A DNA stretch of 64,000 nt, from NCBI GenBank assembly GCA_963740055.1, contig CAVUCL010000004.1, positions 434,001 through 498,000 of the forward strand, read 5' to 3'. Below, piece after piece: positions 6,517 through 16,588 of this stretch; within the stretch, counting starts at the first letter, position 1, and each line of letters starts with the position of its first letter. The translations under genes and the position numbers were made by a program. The notes under the pieces are model-generated. The model was not told the DNA's origin, ran no database searches, and saw only the letters and a program-made list of their open reading frames with translations. Source of the DNA: WHSW01 sp963740055 (GTDB lineage: Bacteria > Actinomycetota > Thermoleophilia > Solirubrobacterales > 70-9).

Positions 6517-8324
6517 ATGGAATCGGCGACCGTCGAGCAGGCCGCGCGCGAGGCGGCGACCGGATCGGCAACCCTCGCGGACCTCTTCCCCGCCGCGGTC
6601 GCCAAGCACGGGCCCGAGCGCGCGATCCTCTACAAGTCGGAGACCGGCTCCTGGGCCTCGAAGAGCTACGCCGAGCTCGGCGAGATCGTCCGCAAGCTGT
6701 CGCTCGGGCTGATCGAGCTCGGGATCGAGAAGGGCGACAAGGTCGCGATCCTCTCCAACACGCGGCCGGAGTGGACCTACTTCGACTTCGCCGCGCTCTC
6801 CGCCGGCGCGACCGTGGTCCCGATCTACCAGACGAACTCGCCGGAGGAGTGCCAGTACGTGCTCGAGAACTCCGACGCGGTCGCGGTCGTGGTCGAGGAC
6901 GACGAGCAGATGGAGAAGATCCGCGCCGTCCGCGAGCAGTGCCCGCGACTCGAGCACGTGATCCGGATGACCGGCAGCTCCGCCGACGCGATCTCGCTCG
7001 ACCAGCTCGCCGAGCGCGGCGCCTCGGGGACCGAGGAGGACTGGGAGCGGCGCTGGAGCACGGTCACGCCCGACGACATCTGCACCTTCATCTACACCTC
7101 GGGCACGACCGGGCCGCCGAAGGGCTGCGTGATCTCGCACCGCAACTACCGGACGATGCTCGACATGGTGCACTCGGTCAACGTCCTCGGCGAGGACGAG
7201 GTCACCTACCTGTTCCTGCCGCTCGCGCACTCGTTCGCGCTCCTGATCCAGCTCGGGACCTTCGACCTCGGCGCGACGCTCGCCTACTGGGAGCGCGATC
7301 CGCTGAAGATCCTCCCGAACCTGGGCGAGGTGCAGCCGACGTACTTCCCCTCGGTGCCGCGGATCTTCGAGAAGATCTACACCGCCGCGACCTCGAACGT
7401 CGAGAAGGAGGGCGGGCTGAAGAAGACCGTCTTCGACTGGGCGATCGGGGTCGGGAAGAAGGTCCGCAGGCTGGAGCGCGACGGACGCTCCCCGGGGCCG
7501 CTGCTCGCCGCCCAGCACCGGCTCGCCGACAAGCAGGTGCTGTCGAAGATCCGGGCGCTGTTCGGTGGCAGGCTGAAGCTCGCGGTCACCGGCGCGGCGC
7601 CGATCAACCCCGAGATCCTCGAGTTCTTCGACGCCGCCGGGATCCTGATCCTCGAGGGCTGGGGGATGACCGAGACCTCGACCGCGGCGACGATCGCGAC
7701 CCCCGAGGACTTCAAGTTCGGGACGATCGGCAAGCCGTTCCCGGGCTGCGAGGTGAAGATCGCCGAGGACGGCGAGATCCTGGTCAAGGGCCCGAACGTG
7801 TTCCAGGGCTACTACAAGAACCCGGAGGCGACGGCGGAGACGCTGGTCGACGGCTGGCTGCACACCGGCGACCTCGGCGAGTTCGACGCCGACGGCTATC
7901 TGAAGATCACCGGGCGCAAGAAGGACATCATCATCACCGCGGGGGGCAAGAACATCACCCCCGCGAACCTCGAGGGCGAGATCAAGCAGCACCCCCTGGT
8001 CTCCCAGTGCGTGGTCATCGGCGACCGGCGCCCGTACCTGGTCGCGATCGTCACCCTCGATCCCGAGGAGGCCGCGAAGTACGCGTCCGAGCACGGGATC
8101 GACGCCGGCGCGGTCGCCACCGACGCCGGGGTCGAGGAGTCGATCAGGCCCACGTCGAGAAGATCAACGCGAAGTTCGCCCGGGTCGAGCAGGTGAAGAA
8201 GATCGAGGTCCTGCCTCAGGACTTCTCCCAGGAGGGCGGTGAGCTGACCCCGTCGATGAAGGTCAAGCGCGCCGTCGTCGCCGACAAGTACGCGGACGAG
8301 ATCGACGCCCTGTACGCGGGCTGA
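6517..8324 (+). CDS. Long-chain acyl-CoA synthetase, FadD15-like (apparent frameshift near the 3' end)
   Basis: Corrected length is 602 residues, usual for bacterial long-chain acyl-CoA ligases. The ATP-binding signature is YTSGTTGPPKG near residues 195-205, the GWGMTET motif is near 385, the HTGDLGEFDADGYLKITGRK region follows, and the catalytic lysine motif is in the last segment (GGELTPSMKVKR). The enzyme activates fatty acids via acyl-AMP to acyl-CoA. GGAG precedes the ATG. One C is missing after 8144: adding it changes the frame so that VEESI continues into QAHVEKINAKF and runs to the stop at 8324. All catalytic motifs are intact, so a sequence error is more likely than a pseudogene. Confidence 0.9.
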
Positions 8325-8368
8325 GCTCGCGCCGCTACTTTCGCCCGGAGCCCGGGTTCGAGCGGGCG

Positions 8369-10147
8369 ATGGGACCGAAGGGCACGCTCGCTGGGGTGGG
8401 CGCCGTGGTCGCGATCGCCGCCGGGCTCGCCGCCGCATCGGACTCGGTGCCGGCCGGCGCCGCTCCCGGCGACAAGCCCAACGTCGTCGTGGTGATGAGC
8501 GACGACCAGACCCAGGACTCGATCCGCTACATGGAGCGGGTCCGCTCGCAGATCGGCGAGCGCGGGGCGACCTTCGGCGTCAGCGTCACCAACTGGCCCC
8601 TGTGCTGCCCGTCGCGGGCGACCTTCCTCACCGGCCAGTACGCCCACAACCACCAGGTGCTCGGCAACCGGGGGCCGAACGGCGGCTTCGACCGCCTGCG
8701 CCTCGACGAGACGCTCCCGGTGTGGCTCTCGCGCGCCGGCTACTACACGGCGCACATCGGCAAGTTCCTCAACGGCTACGAGCGCAGCGAGGTCGGCGTG
8801 CCGCCCGGCTGGGCGGAATGGCACGGCTCGAAGCAGACCTACCGCTTCTACGGCTACGAGCTGCTCGAGAACGGCGAGCGGGTCGCCTACGGCTCCAACG
8901 ACGAGGACCCCGACGACCCGGCGCAGCCGCAGAACTACTCGACCGACGTCTACACCGACAAGGCGGTGCAGCTGATCGGCGAGCGGGCGCCCGATGAGCG
9001 CCCGTTCTTCCTCTCGGTCGCCTACCTCGCCCCGCACAGCGGCGGCCCCAACCCCGCCCCGCCGAACGAGAGCCGCTGCGCTGGGACGGCGAAGCCCGCC
9101 CAGCGCCACATCGGCGCGTTCGCGAACGAGCCGCTGCCGCAGCACCCGAACTTCAACGAGGCCGACGTCTCCGACAAGCCGGGCGGGATCGGCGACCGCG
9201 ACCCGCTGACCACCGAGCAGATCGCGACCGCGACCAAGCGCTACCGCTGCCGGGCGGAGTCGCTGCTCGCGGTCGACGAGGGGGTCGGGCGGCTCGTCGA
9301 CGCGCTGCGCGCCGCCGGCGAGCTCGACCAGACCCTGTTCGTCTACACCTCCGACAACGGCTTCTTCCACGGCGAGCACCGGATCGCGAACGGCAAGAAC
9401 CGCGCCTACGAGGAGGCGATCAGGGTCCCGCTGCTGATCCGCGGCCCCGGGGTCCCCAAGGGCGTCGCGCCGGCGGAGCTGGCGACCAACGCCGACCTGG
9501 CGCCGACGATCCTCGAGGCGGCCGGCGCCGACGCGGGCCTCGCCGTCGACGGTCGCTCGCTGCTCTCCGCCGCCGAGCACCCCGAGCGACGCCGCGGCCG
9601 CGAGCTCCTGATCGAGCAGTACGGCGCCGCCGACGAAGAGGGCAACTCGGGGGTCGTCTACCAGGGGATCCGCAACGACCGCTACGCCTACGTCGAGCAG
9701 GGGACCGGCGAGGTCGAGCTCTACGACCTCGACAACGACCCGTTCCAGCTCGTCAACCTGCGCGGCGACCCGGCCTACGGCGAGGCCGAGGCTCGGCTCG
9801 CGGCGCGGCTCGACGCGCTGCGCGCCTGCGCCGGACCGAGCTGCAGGACGAAGCCGGTGCTGAAGCTGAAGCTGCCGCGCTCGAAGCGCGTCGAGGGGCG
9901 CTCGTGCCGGTCGCCGAGGAACTTCGTCGCCAAGGTCCGCGGCGCCGACGCGGGCGCGATCGAGCTCGCCACCTTCGGCATCGGCGCCAAGCGCGACGGG
10001 CGCGATCGCGGCGCGCCGATCAAGGAGCGGCTGAAGGCGAAGACGCTGAAGCGCAAGCGCCGGCCGGAGATCCGCGTCGTCGCCGAGCTCGTCGACGGCC
10101 GCGAGCTCAGCCTCCAGAAGCGGGTCCGGATCTGCCGCGAGCGCTAG
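8369..10147 (+). CDS. Secreted sulfatase (formylglycine-dependent, arylsulfatase/GlcNAc-6-sulfatase type)
   Basis: The product is 592 residues. An N-terminal signal segment (about 6-25) ends near VPAGAAP, so the enzyme is exported. Metal-binding Asp45-Asp46 lie in VVMSDDQTQD. The active-site signature is Cys79-Cys80-Pro-Ser-Arg followed by ATFLTGQY; Cys79 would be converted to formylglycine. A late metal motif, TSDNGFFHGEH, is near 330. The sulfatase domain ends near 480. The last ~100 residues are a basic, lysine/arginine-rich domain not typical of the family. No formylglycine-generating enzyme is seen in the window. The substrate is probably a sulfated glycan (inference). Confidence 0.9.
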   Translation: MGPKGTLAGVGAVVAIAAGLAAASDSVPAGAAPGDKPNVVVVMSDDQTQDSIRYMERVRSQIGERGATFGVSVTNWPLCCPSRATFLTGQYAHNHQVLGNRGPNGGFDRLRLDETLPVWLSRAGYYTAHIGKFLNGYERSEVGVPPGWAEWHGSKQTYRFYGYELLENGERVAYGSNDEDPDDPAQPQNYSTDVYTDKAVQLIGERAPDERPFFLSVAYLAPHSGGPNPAPPNESRCAGTAKPAQRHIGAFANEPLPQHPNFNEADVSDKPGGIGDRDPLTTEQIATATKRYRCRAESLLAVDEGVGRLVDALRAAGELDQTLFVYTSDNGFFHGEHRIANGKNRAYEEAIRVPLLIRGPGVPKGVAPAELATNADLAPTILEAAGADAGLAVDGRSLLSAAEHPERRRGRELLIEQYGAADEEGNSGVVYQGIRNDRYAYVEQGTGEVELYDLDNDPFQLVNLRGDPAYGEAEARLAARLDALRACAGPSCRTKPVLKLKLPRSKRVEGRSCRSPRNFVAKVRGADAGAIELATFGIGAKRDGRDRGAPIKERLKAKTLKRKRRPEIRVVAELVDGRELSLQKRVRICRER

Positions 10148-11450
10148 ACGTCGACCGCCGCTTCGCCGCTCTCGGCCTCGGCGTCGCCGCGACCGCGCGG
10201 GTTGCGCAGCAGGGTGGCGTTGGTGAGCTCGAGCACCCGGCGCCAGGCCGAGAGCTTCTCGCGCTCGCGCTCGACCTGGTCGAGGACGTGGCGCACGCGC
10301 CGAGCCGAGATCTCGATCCCATGGCGCTCGGCGACCGACTTGTAGCGCTCGTAGTCGCGGGCGAGCTTCATCGTCACCGACTCGAACCCGTGCTTGGCGA
10401 TCTGCAGCCTGGCGCTGTAGTCGAGGATCGAGGTCCCGAACATGAGCTCGTCGTCGAGCTCGGGCTCGATCAGGATGATGTCGACGCCCGGATAGCGCTC
10501 CTCCCAGATCTCGACCGCCCGATGGAGCCGGTCGTGGGAGAGCAGGCGGAAGGTCTGGTTCGCGATCGCGACCACGCCCATGTCGGAGACGCGGCGCGCC
10601 CGCGAGCCGGTGAAGGTCGGGATGCTCTTCGAGAAGTCGTTGACGTAGGGGACCAGCGGGTTGATCACGACGACGAACTTCGCCCCGCGCTCGATCGCGA
10701 CGTCGACGTTGGTGGTCGAGAGGATGCCGCCGTCGATGAACTCGCGGCCGTTGATCTCGACCGGCTCGTAGATCCCGGGCAGCGCCCCGGAGGCGGCGAC
10801 CGCCTCGGAGATCGGCACGTCGGCCCACTCGCCCTCGCCGAGGATGATGCGCTCGGTGGTGTCGAGGTCGGTCGCGGTCAGATAGAGCTCGGCCTCGAGC
10901 ATCCGGAAGTCGTTCGAGCGATCGGGGTCGGAGAGCACCTCCTCGACGTAGCGCTCGATCCCCTTGCCGGAGTAGAGCCCGCTCGGCAGCGCCGCGGCGA
11001 GCCCGGTCGCGAGGTCGACCGCCGAGACCTCGCCCAGGTTCTGGGCCAGCTCGCGCAGCAGGCCGGCGACCTTGAACGGGAAGGTGATCCCGCTGCTGGC
11101 GAAGCCGCGCAGGTTCGGGCGCAACAGCGTGCCGAGGTCGATGTCGCGAAGCGGCGAGGGCAGTCGCGGGTTCAGCACCCGCATCATCTCCTCGGGGGTG
11201 ACCCCGTTGGCGACCAGGCTGGAGACGAAGGCGCCGGCGCTGGTGCCGACGTAGATGTCGAACTGGTTCACCGTCGATTGGTCGCCAGCAGGTCGATCGC
11301 CCGCAGGGCGCCGATCTCGTAGACGCCGCCGGTGAAGCCGCCGCCGCCGAGCACCAGCGCCGTCTTCGACGGCTTGCGCCGCGCGCGGCGCTTGCGGGTC
11401 GACCCCTGCGCCTCGCTGCCCGCGGTCTCGATGTCGACGACCTTGCCCAC
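10144..11450 (-). CDS. Patatin-like phospholipase (apparent frameshift near the N-terminus)
   Basis: The oxyanion-hole motif GGGGFTGGVYEIGAL is in one frame. The nucleophile motif GTSAG (GxSxG), the catalytic DGG (EFIDGGIL) and the rest are in the next. Adding one base near 11275, where LLATN meets VNQFDIYVGTSAG, joins them into a 435-residue protein starting at the GTG at 11450. The family hydrolyses acyl chains from lipids with a Ser-Asp dyad. The C-terminal ~100 residues are helical and charged (REREKLSAWRRVLELTN). The 3' end overlaps the convergent sulfatase gene by 4 bases. The start is uncertain: no ribosome-binding site is clear. Confidence 0.87.
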
Positions 11451-11516
11451 CGCACCGGGAAGTATCCCAATCGGCCCGGGTGTACCGCCCCGCTTGCCCG
11501 CTAGCCTGCGCGCCCG

Positions 11517-12819
11517 ATGCCCGGATTCATCCTCAGGATCGCCGCCGCCGCAGCCGCGGTCGCCCTGCTCGGCCCCGCCCATGCCGGGGCGAGCGCGCTC
11601 GACGAGGGCGGCGCGACCCCGGTCGCACGCCCCGGCTCCGACCTCGCCTCCGAGCGCGGGGTCTCGCGCTCGCAGCTGGGCGAGGAGCTCGCCCGGGCGA
11701 TGGCGGACGACGGCTCCGCCGGCGGCGCCTGGGTCTACGACACCGACGCCGGCGAGCGGCTGTTCTCCGACAGCGGCTCGACAGCGGCGGATCCCGGCCT
11801 CGAATCAGAAGCTGTTCACGACCGCCGCCTTCCTCTCCGAGCTCGGCCCCGACGGAACGCTCGAGACCCGCGCCTTCGCCCGCGGGCGGCTCGAGGGCGC
11901 CGGCGACTCGGTCCTCGCCGGCGACCTGGTGCTGGTCGGCGACGGCGACCCGGCGTTCGGCAGCGCCCGCTTCGCCCGCGCCAACGACCAGCCGGTGACG
12001 CGCGCGACCGCCCTCGCGCGCGAGATCGCGCGCACCGGCCTGCGGCGGGTCAAGGGCCGGGTGCTCGCCGACGACACGATCTTCGACCGCGAGCGACGCG
12101 CCGGGCCCGACCTGAGCCCGCTCTCCGGGCTCTCCTACAACAACGGCTACGCCGGCGGCGACTACGCCCGCGCCCCGGAGCTGGTCGCGGCGAAGGAGAT
12201 CAAGCGGGCGCTGCGAAAGCGCGGCGTTCAGGTCAAGGGCAAGGTCGGGCACGCGAACCTCTCGCCGGCGACGCTGCGCTCCGAGCCGCTGGCGGCGATC
12301 GCCTCGCCGTCCGCGGCGCGGCTGATCGAGGAGACCAACGTGCCCTCGAACAACTTCTTCGCCGAGATGCTGCTCAAGCGCCTCGGCGCGTCGAGCGGCA
12401 AGAAGGGGACCAGGCGACGCGGCAACAACAAGGTCGAGGCGTTCGCGCAGTCGGTCGGGACCAAGGTGCAGTCGGTCGACGGCTCCGGCCTCTCGCGCCG
12501 AAACCGGGTCTCGCCGAAGCAGGTCGGCGAGCTCCTGGTCGCGATGGCGAAGAAGGGATCGGGCGCCGCCGCCTTCCGCGACTCGCTGCCGGTCGCCGGA
12601 CGCGAGGGCACGGTCGCCGATCGGATGCGCGGAACCGCCGCCGAGGGCAACTGCGAGACCAAGACCGGGACGCTCTCCGATGTCTCCGCGCTCTCCGGCT
12701 ACTGCCGCGCCGGCGGCCACACGATCGCCTTCTCGACCCTGATGAACTCGGCGAACATCGACGCCGCCCGCCGCGCCCAGGACCGCGTCGCCGCGGTGAT
12801 CGCCCGCTACGAGCCGTAG
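11517..12819 (+). CDS. dacB: D-alanyl-D-alanine carboxypeptidase/endopeptidase, PBP4 (DacB) family S13 (apparent frameshift)
   Basis: Corrected length is 433 residues. A signal peptide (AAAAAAVALLGPAHAGASA) leads to the exported enzyme. The three penicillin-binding motifs are present: SxxK as SNQK in RIPASNQKLFT, SxN as SNN in VPSNNFFAEML, and KTG in TKTGTLS near the end. The protein trims or cleaves peptidoglycan stem peptides in the cell wall. The signal half and the SNQK half are in different frames; deleting one base near 11784 joins SDSGST to RRIPASNQK. All active-site motifs are intact. The insert domain of PBP4 lies between SNQK and SNN. Confidence 0.9.
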
Positions 12820-12841
12820 GGCGTCTCTCTGCTCTCTGCTC

Positions 12842-14867
12842 CTACGGAAGCAGCTCCAACAGACCGTCCTCGTCGAGGATCTCGGTCCCCGTCTCCTCGG
12901 CCTTGGCGAGCTTCGAGCCGGGGCTGTCGCCGGCGACCAGGTAGTCGGTCTTCTTCGAGACCGAGCCGGTCACCTTGCCGCCGGCGGCGCGGATCAGCTT
13001 CGTCGCCTCGTCGCGGCTCAGGCTCGGCAGCGTCCCGGTGAGGACGAAGGTCCTGCCCTCGAGCGGACCGCCCTCGGCGCGGCGCTCGGCGGCCGTGAGC
13101 GCGAACCGCAGACCACGCTCGCGCAGGCGCCCGATCAGCTCCAGCATCGCCTCGTCGGCGAGCTCCTCGCTCAGCGACTCGGCGAGCACCGGCCCGATCC
13201 CCTCGACCTCGGTGATCGCCTCGGGACCGGCCTCGAGCAGCGCGTCGATCGAGCCGAAGTGCTCGGCGATCGCGCCCGCGTTCACCCACCCGATTCCCGG
13301 CAACCCGAGCGCGTAGAGGACGCGCCCGAACGGGCTGCGCTTCGAGCGCTCGATCTCGGCGATCAGTGCCCTCGCCGAGGTCTCGCCGAAGCCCGTCGAG
13401 CTCGGCGATCCGTTCGGCGCTGAGGTCGTAGATCGAGGCCGGGTCGGTGATCAGGCCCTCGTCGAGGAAGCGCATCACGTTCTTCTCCCCCAGGCCCTCG
13501 ATGTCCATCGCCCCGCGAAAATGCTTGACGAGCTGGAAGTTCTGGCCCGGGCAGCCGCGGCGGTTGGGGCAGATCGTCCACACCGAGTCGGGCGGCTTCA
13601 CCGTCGGCGTGTCGCAGATCGGGCAGCGCTTCGGCGGCCGCGCCTTGCGCAGGCGCCGGCCCTCGCGGCGCTGGATCAGCGGCGCGATCACCTGCGGGAT
13701 CACGTCGCCGGCGCGGGTGACGACCACCTCGTCGCGCTCGCGGACGTCCTTGCGCGCCAGGTCCTCCTCGTTGTGCAGGGTCGCGGTCGAGACCGTGACC
13801 CCGCCGACGTGCACCGGCTCGAGCATCGCGAACGGCAGCAGCCGCCCGGTGCGCCCGACGTTCCAGACCACCCGGTTCAGGGTCGTCGTCGCGGTGATCG
13901 GCGGGAACTTCCACGCGATCGCCCAGCGCGGCTCGCGCCCGGTGACCCCGAGCTCGCGCCAGAGCGGGCGCTGGTCGACCTTGACCACGACCCCGTCGAT
14001 CTCGAAGTCCAGCGACTCGCGCCGCTCCTCCCACCACAGGCAGCGCTCGACCACGTCGTCGGCGCTCTCGTGCTCGGCGATCTCGCCGTTGACGGCGAAG
14101 CCGTGCGCGCGCATCCACTCGAGCTCCTCGGAGTGGCTCGCGAACTCGATCCCCTCGTGTCCGCCGATCCCGTACGACCACATCGAGAGCGGGCGCGACG
14201 CGGTCACCTCGGGATCGAGCTGGCGGATCGTGCCCGCGGTCGCGTTGCGCGGGTTCGCGAACGTCGACAGGCCCTCGGAGGCCCGCTGCTCGTTGAGCTC
14301 CGCGAACGCCCCGCGCGGGAAGTAGATCTCGCCCCGGACCTCGATCGAGCGCGGTGCATCGTCGATCGAGTCGGGGATCGCCTCGATCGTGCGCAGGTTC
14401 GGGGTCACGTTCTCGCCGACGACGCCGTCGCCGCGGGTCGCACCGCGCACGAACTCGCCGTTCTCGTACAGGAGCGAGATCGCGATCCCGTCGATCTTCG
14501 GCTCGGAGACGAACCGCAGCTCGCCCGGGGCGATGTCGAGGCTGCGCAGGCGGTTGTGCAGACGCTGCTCCCAGGCGCGGAACTCGTCCGCGCCGCGGGC
14601 GTTCGCGAGCGAGAGCATCTGCTCGAGGTGGCGAACCTGCTCGAAGCGGTCGCTGGGCCGGGTGCCGCCGGCGACCCGCTGGGTCGGCGAGTCGGCGCTG
14701 AGCAGGTCCGGGTGCTCGGACTCGAGCGCGCGCAGCTCGTCGAGCAGCGCGTCGTACTCGTCGTCGCCGATCGTCGGGTCGTCGTGCTCGTAGTAGGCGC
14801 GATCGTGGACGGAGATCTCGCCGCGCAGCTCCTCGGCGCGCTTGCGTGCCCGCGCGGGAGCGCTCAT
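12842..14867 (-). CDS. ligA: NAD-dependent DNA ligase LigA (apparent frameshift)
   Basis: Corrected length is 674 residues, typical of LigA. The domains run in order. The Ia domain has YYEHDDPTIGDDEYD. The adenylation domain has the nucleophile Lys124 in EPKIDGIA. The OB fold is followed by a four-cysteine zinc finger (CPIC...CPNRRGC), helix-hairpin-helix repeats and a C-terminal BRCT domain (FVLTGTLPSLSRDEA). It seals nicks in DNA using NAD. The start ATG overlaps the surE stop (ATGA). The frame breaks near 13393, where one extra base in the CCC separates AELDG from FGETSARALIAEIE. The enzyme is essential, so a sequence error is the likely cause. Confidence 0.93.
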
Positions 14868-15679
14868 CCGGGCGCGCCGACGTCGACCGCCGCGGCGAGC
14901 GCTTCGGTGTCCCACGAACTCAGGCGCTCGATCCCCGCGCGGTCGGTGAGGTCGAAGTGGATCGGGGTGATCGCGATCCGTCCGCGCGCGACGGCCGCCA
15001 GGTCGGTGCCCTCCTCGTCCTCGAACGACGGCTCGAATCCGTAGATCTTGTAGCGCTTGCGCCCCTCGGGGTCCTCCTCGACCAGCCTCAGCTCGTCGTC
15101 GTAGAGGCGCTTTCCGAGGCTCGCGATCGCGACTCCCTTGACCTCGCCGGCGGGACAGTTGACGTTGACCAGGGTCCCCGAGGGCATCGGCTCGTCGATC
15201 AGCCGGCGGACGATCTCGCCCGCGATCGCCGCCGACGCGGTGAAGTCGAAGTCGCGCCCGGCGTATCCCATCCCGCCGATCCCGGCCTGCTGCGAGACCG
15301 CCAGCGCCGGCAGCCCGAGGACGATGCCCTCGAACGCCGCCGCGACGGTGCCCGAGTAGGTGACGTCGTCGCCGAGGTTGGAGCCGTGGTTGATCCCCGA
15401 GACGATCAGCTCCGGCTTCCCGCCGAGCAGGCCGAGGTCGGCGAAGCGGACGCAATCGACGGGAGTGCCCTCGGTCGCGAATCCGACCGTGCCGTCGTCG
15501 AACTCGACCTCCTCGACCCAGATCGGCGAGCGCGTGGTGATGCTGCGGGCGGTGCCGCTGCGGTTCGTGTGCGGTGCGATCACCCGCACGTCGACGCCGT
15601 CGATCGCCGCCAGCGATCGGCGCAGGGCGTGGAGGCCCGCGGCCCCGATCCCGTCATCGTTTGTCAGCAGGACGATCAT
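14864..15679 (-). CDS. surE: 5'/3'-nucleotidase SurE
   Basis: The product is 271 residues. Metal-binding Asp8-Asp9 are in LLTNDDGIGAAGL, with HTNRSGTARSIT and the SGINHGSNLGDDVTYSGTVAAA stretch (ligand Asn, phosphate-binding SGT). SurE removes phosphate from nucleoside monophosphates and acts in stationary-phase survival in other bacteria. Its stop overlaps the ligA start, so the two are co-transcribed. On the minus strand TAGAAT, about 40 bases upstream of the ATG, is a candidate -10. The ATG (MIVLLTNDDG) is the canonical SurE start. Confidence 0.94.
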   Translation of the reverse strand: MIVLLTNDDGIGAAGLHALRRSLAAIDGVDVRVIAPHTNRSGTARSITTRSPIWVEEVEFDDGTVGFATEGTPVDCVRFADLGLLGGKPELIVSGINHGSNLGDDVTYSGTVAAAFEGIVLGLPALAVSQQAGIGGMGYAGRDFDFTASAAIAGEIVRRLIDEPMPSGTLVNVNCPAGEVKGVAIASLGKRLYDDELRLVEEDPEGRKRYKIYGFEPSFEDEEGTDLAAVARGRIAITPIHFDLTDRAGIERLSSWDTEALAAAVDVGAPG

Positions 15680-15741
15680 CGAAGAGAGCGCGCTCGCGTC
15701 CCGAGGGTCGAGCGGGGCCGATTCTACGGACGGCAGGGCGC

Positions 15742-15747
15742 CACAAT
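15742..15747 (+). promoter_or_regulatory. Possible leaderless -10 element for the GT2 gene at 15754
   Basis: CACAAT ends exactly 6 bases before the GTG at 15754 and there is no ribosome-binding site. The first base departs from TANNNT. The site lies in the short gap between this gene and divergent surE. Confidence 0.3.
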
Positions 15748-15753
15748 CCGCCG

Positions 15754-16588
15754 GTGCGGATCTCCGTCGTCATCCCGACCCGCGACCGCCCCGGCTCGCT
15801 CGCGCGCTGCCTCGCCGCGCTCGCGGCGCAGTCGGCGAGCTTCGAGCTGGTCGTCGTCGACGACGGCTCGCACGATCGCGACGCGCTCGCGACGGTCGTC
15901 GCCGGGGCGGCGATCGACCCGCCGCCGCGGGTGTTGCGCACCCCGGGTCGCGGCCCGGCGGCGGCGCGCAACCTCGGGCTGCGCGCCGCGCGCGGCGAGG
16001 TCGTCCTGTTCACCGATGACGACTGCGAGCCCGAGCCCGGGTGGGTGGCGGCGCTCGCCGCCGCGGCCGGCGCCGGGACCGCGGCCGGGCGCACGGTGAC
16101 CGCGCCCGGGGCGCCGCGCCCGGTCGTCGCCTCGCAGGCGATCACCGACGCACCTGCAGCTCGCCTCGCGCGACCCGGAGGGCGCCGGCCTCGGCTTCGC
16201 CCCGAGCTGCAACCTGGCGGCGAGCGCCGCGGCGCTCGCGCGGCTGCCGTTCGCCGAGAGCTTCCCGGCTGCCGCGGGCGAGGACCGCGATTGGTGCGCT
16301 CGCGCGGTCGCCGCCGGCCTCGCTCCCGCCTACGCCGAGACCGCCGTGGTCGTCCACCGCCCGGCGCTCGGCCTCGCCGGATTCGCCCGCCAGCAGTTTC
16401 GCTACGGACGCGGCGCGGCGCGCTTTCATGCCGCCCTTGGGCGCGGGCCGGCGCCGGTGCGCTTCTACGCCGGGCTGCTGCGTGCCGGCTTCGCCCGCGG
16501 ACCGCTCGTCGGCGCGCTCGTCGGCGCCGCGCAGGTCGCGGTCGCGGTCGGGTTCGCGGTCGAGCGCCTGGCGGCGCGGCGCGGCTGA
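15754..16588 (+). CDS. Family 2 glycosyltransferase (apparent frameshift)
   Basis: The N-terminal half has the GT-A hallmarks: SVVIPTRDRPGSLARCL, VVVDDGS, GPAAARNLGLRAARGEVVLF and TDDDCEP (the DxD-type metal site). One extra base near 16150 shifts the frame; removing it joins ASQAITD to HLQLASRDPEGAGLGFAPSC and gives a 277-residue protein. The second half holds GEDRDWCARAVAAGL, the ED-type acceptor region, and a C-terminal membrane-associating helix. It transfers a sugar from a nucleotide donor. The acceptor is unknown, but surface polysaccharide or lipid is likely given the flanking cluster. Confidence 0.85.

Noticed and set aside
8216..11470. Very long antisense ORF (1084 codons) on the minus strand across the sulfatase gene
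   Set aside because: High GC makes shadow frames stay open. The composition is Arg/Ala/Gly-rich with no motifs, while the plus strand encodes an intact sulfatase and the minus strand a patatin in another frame.
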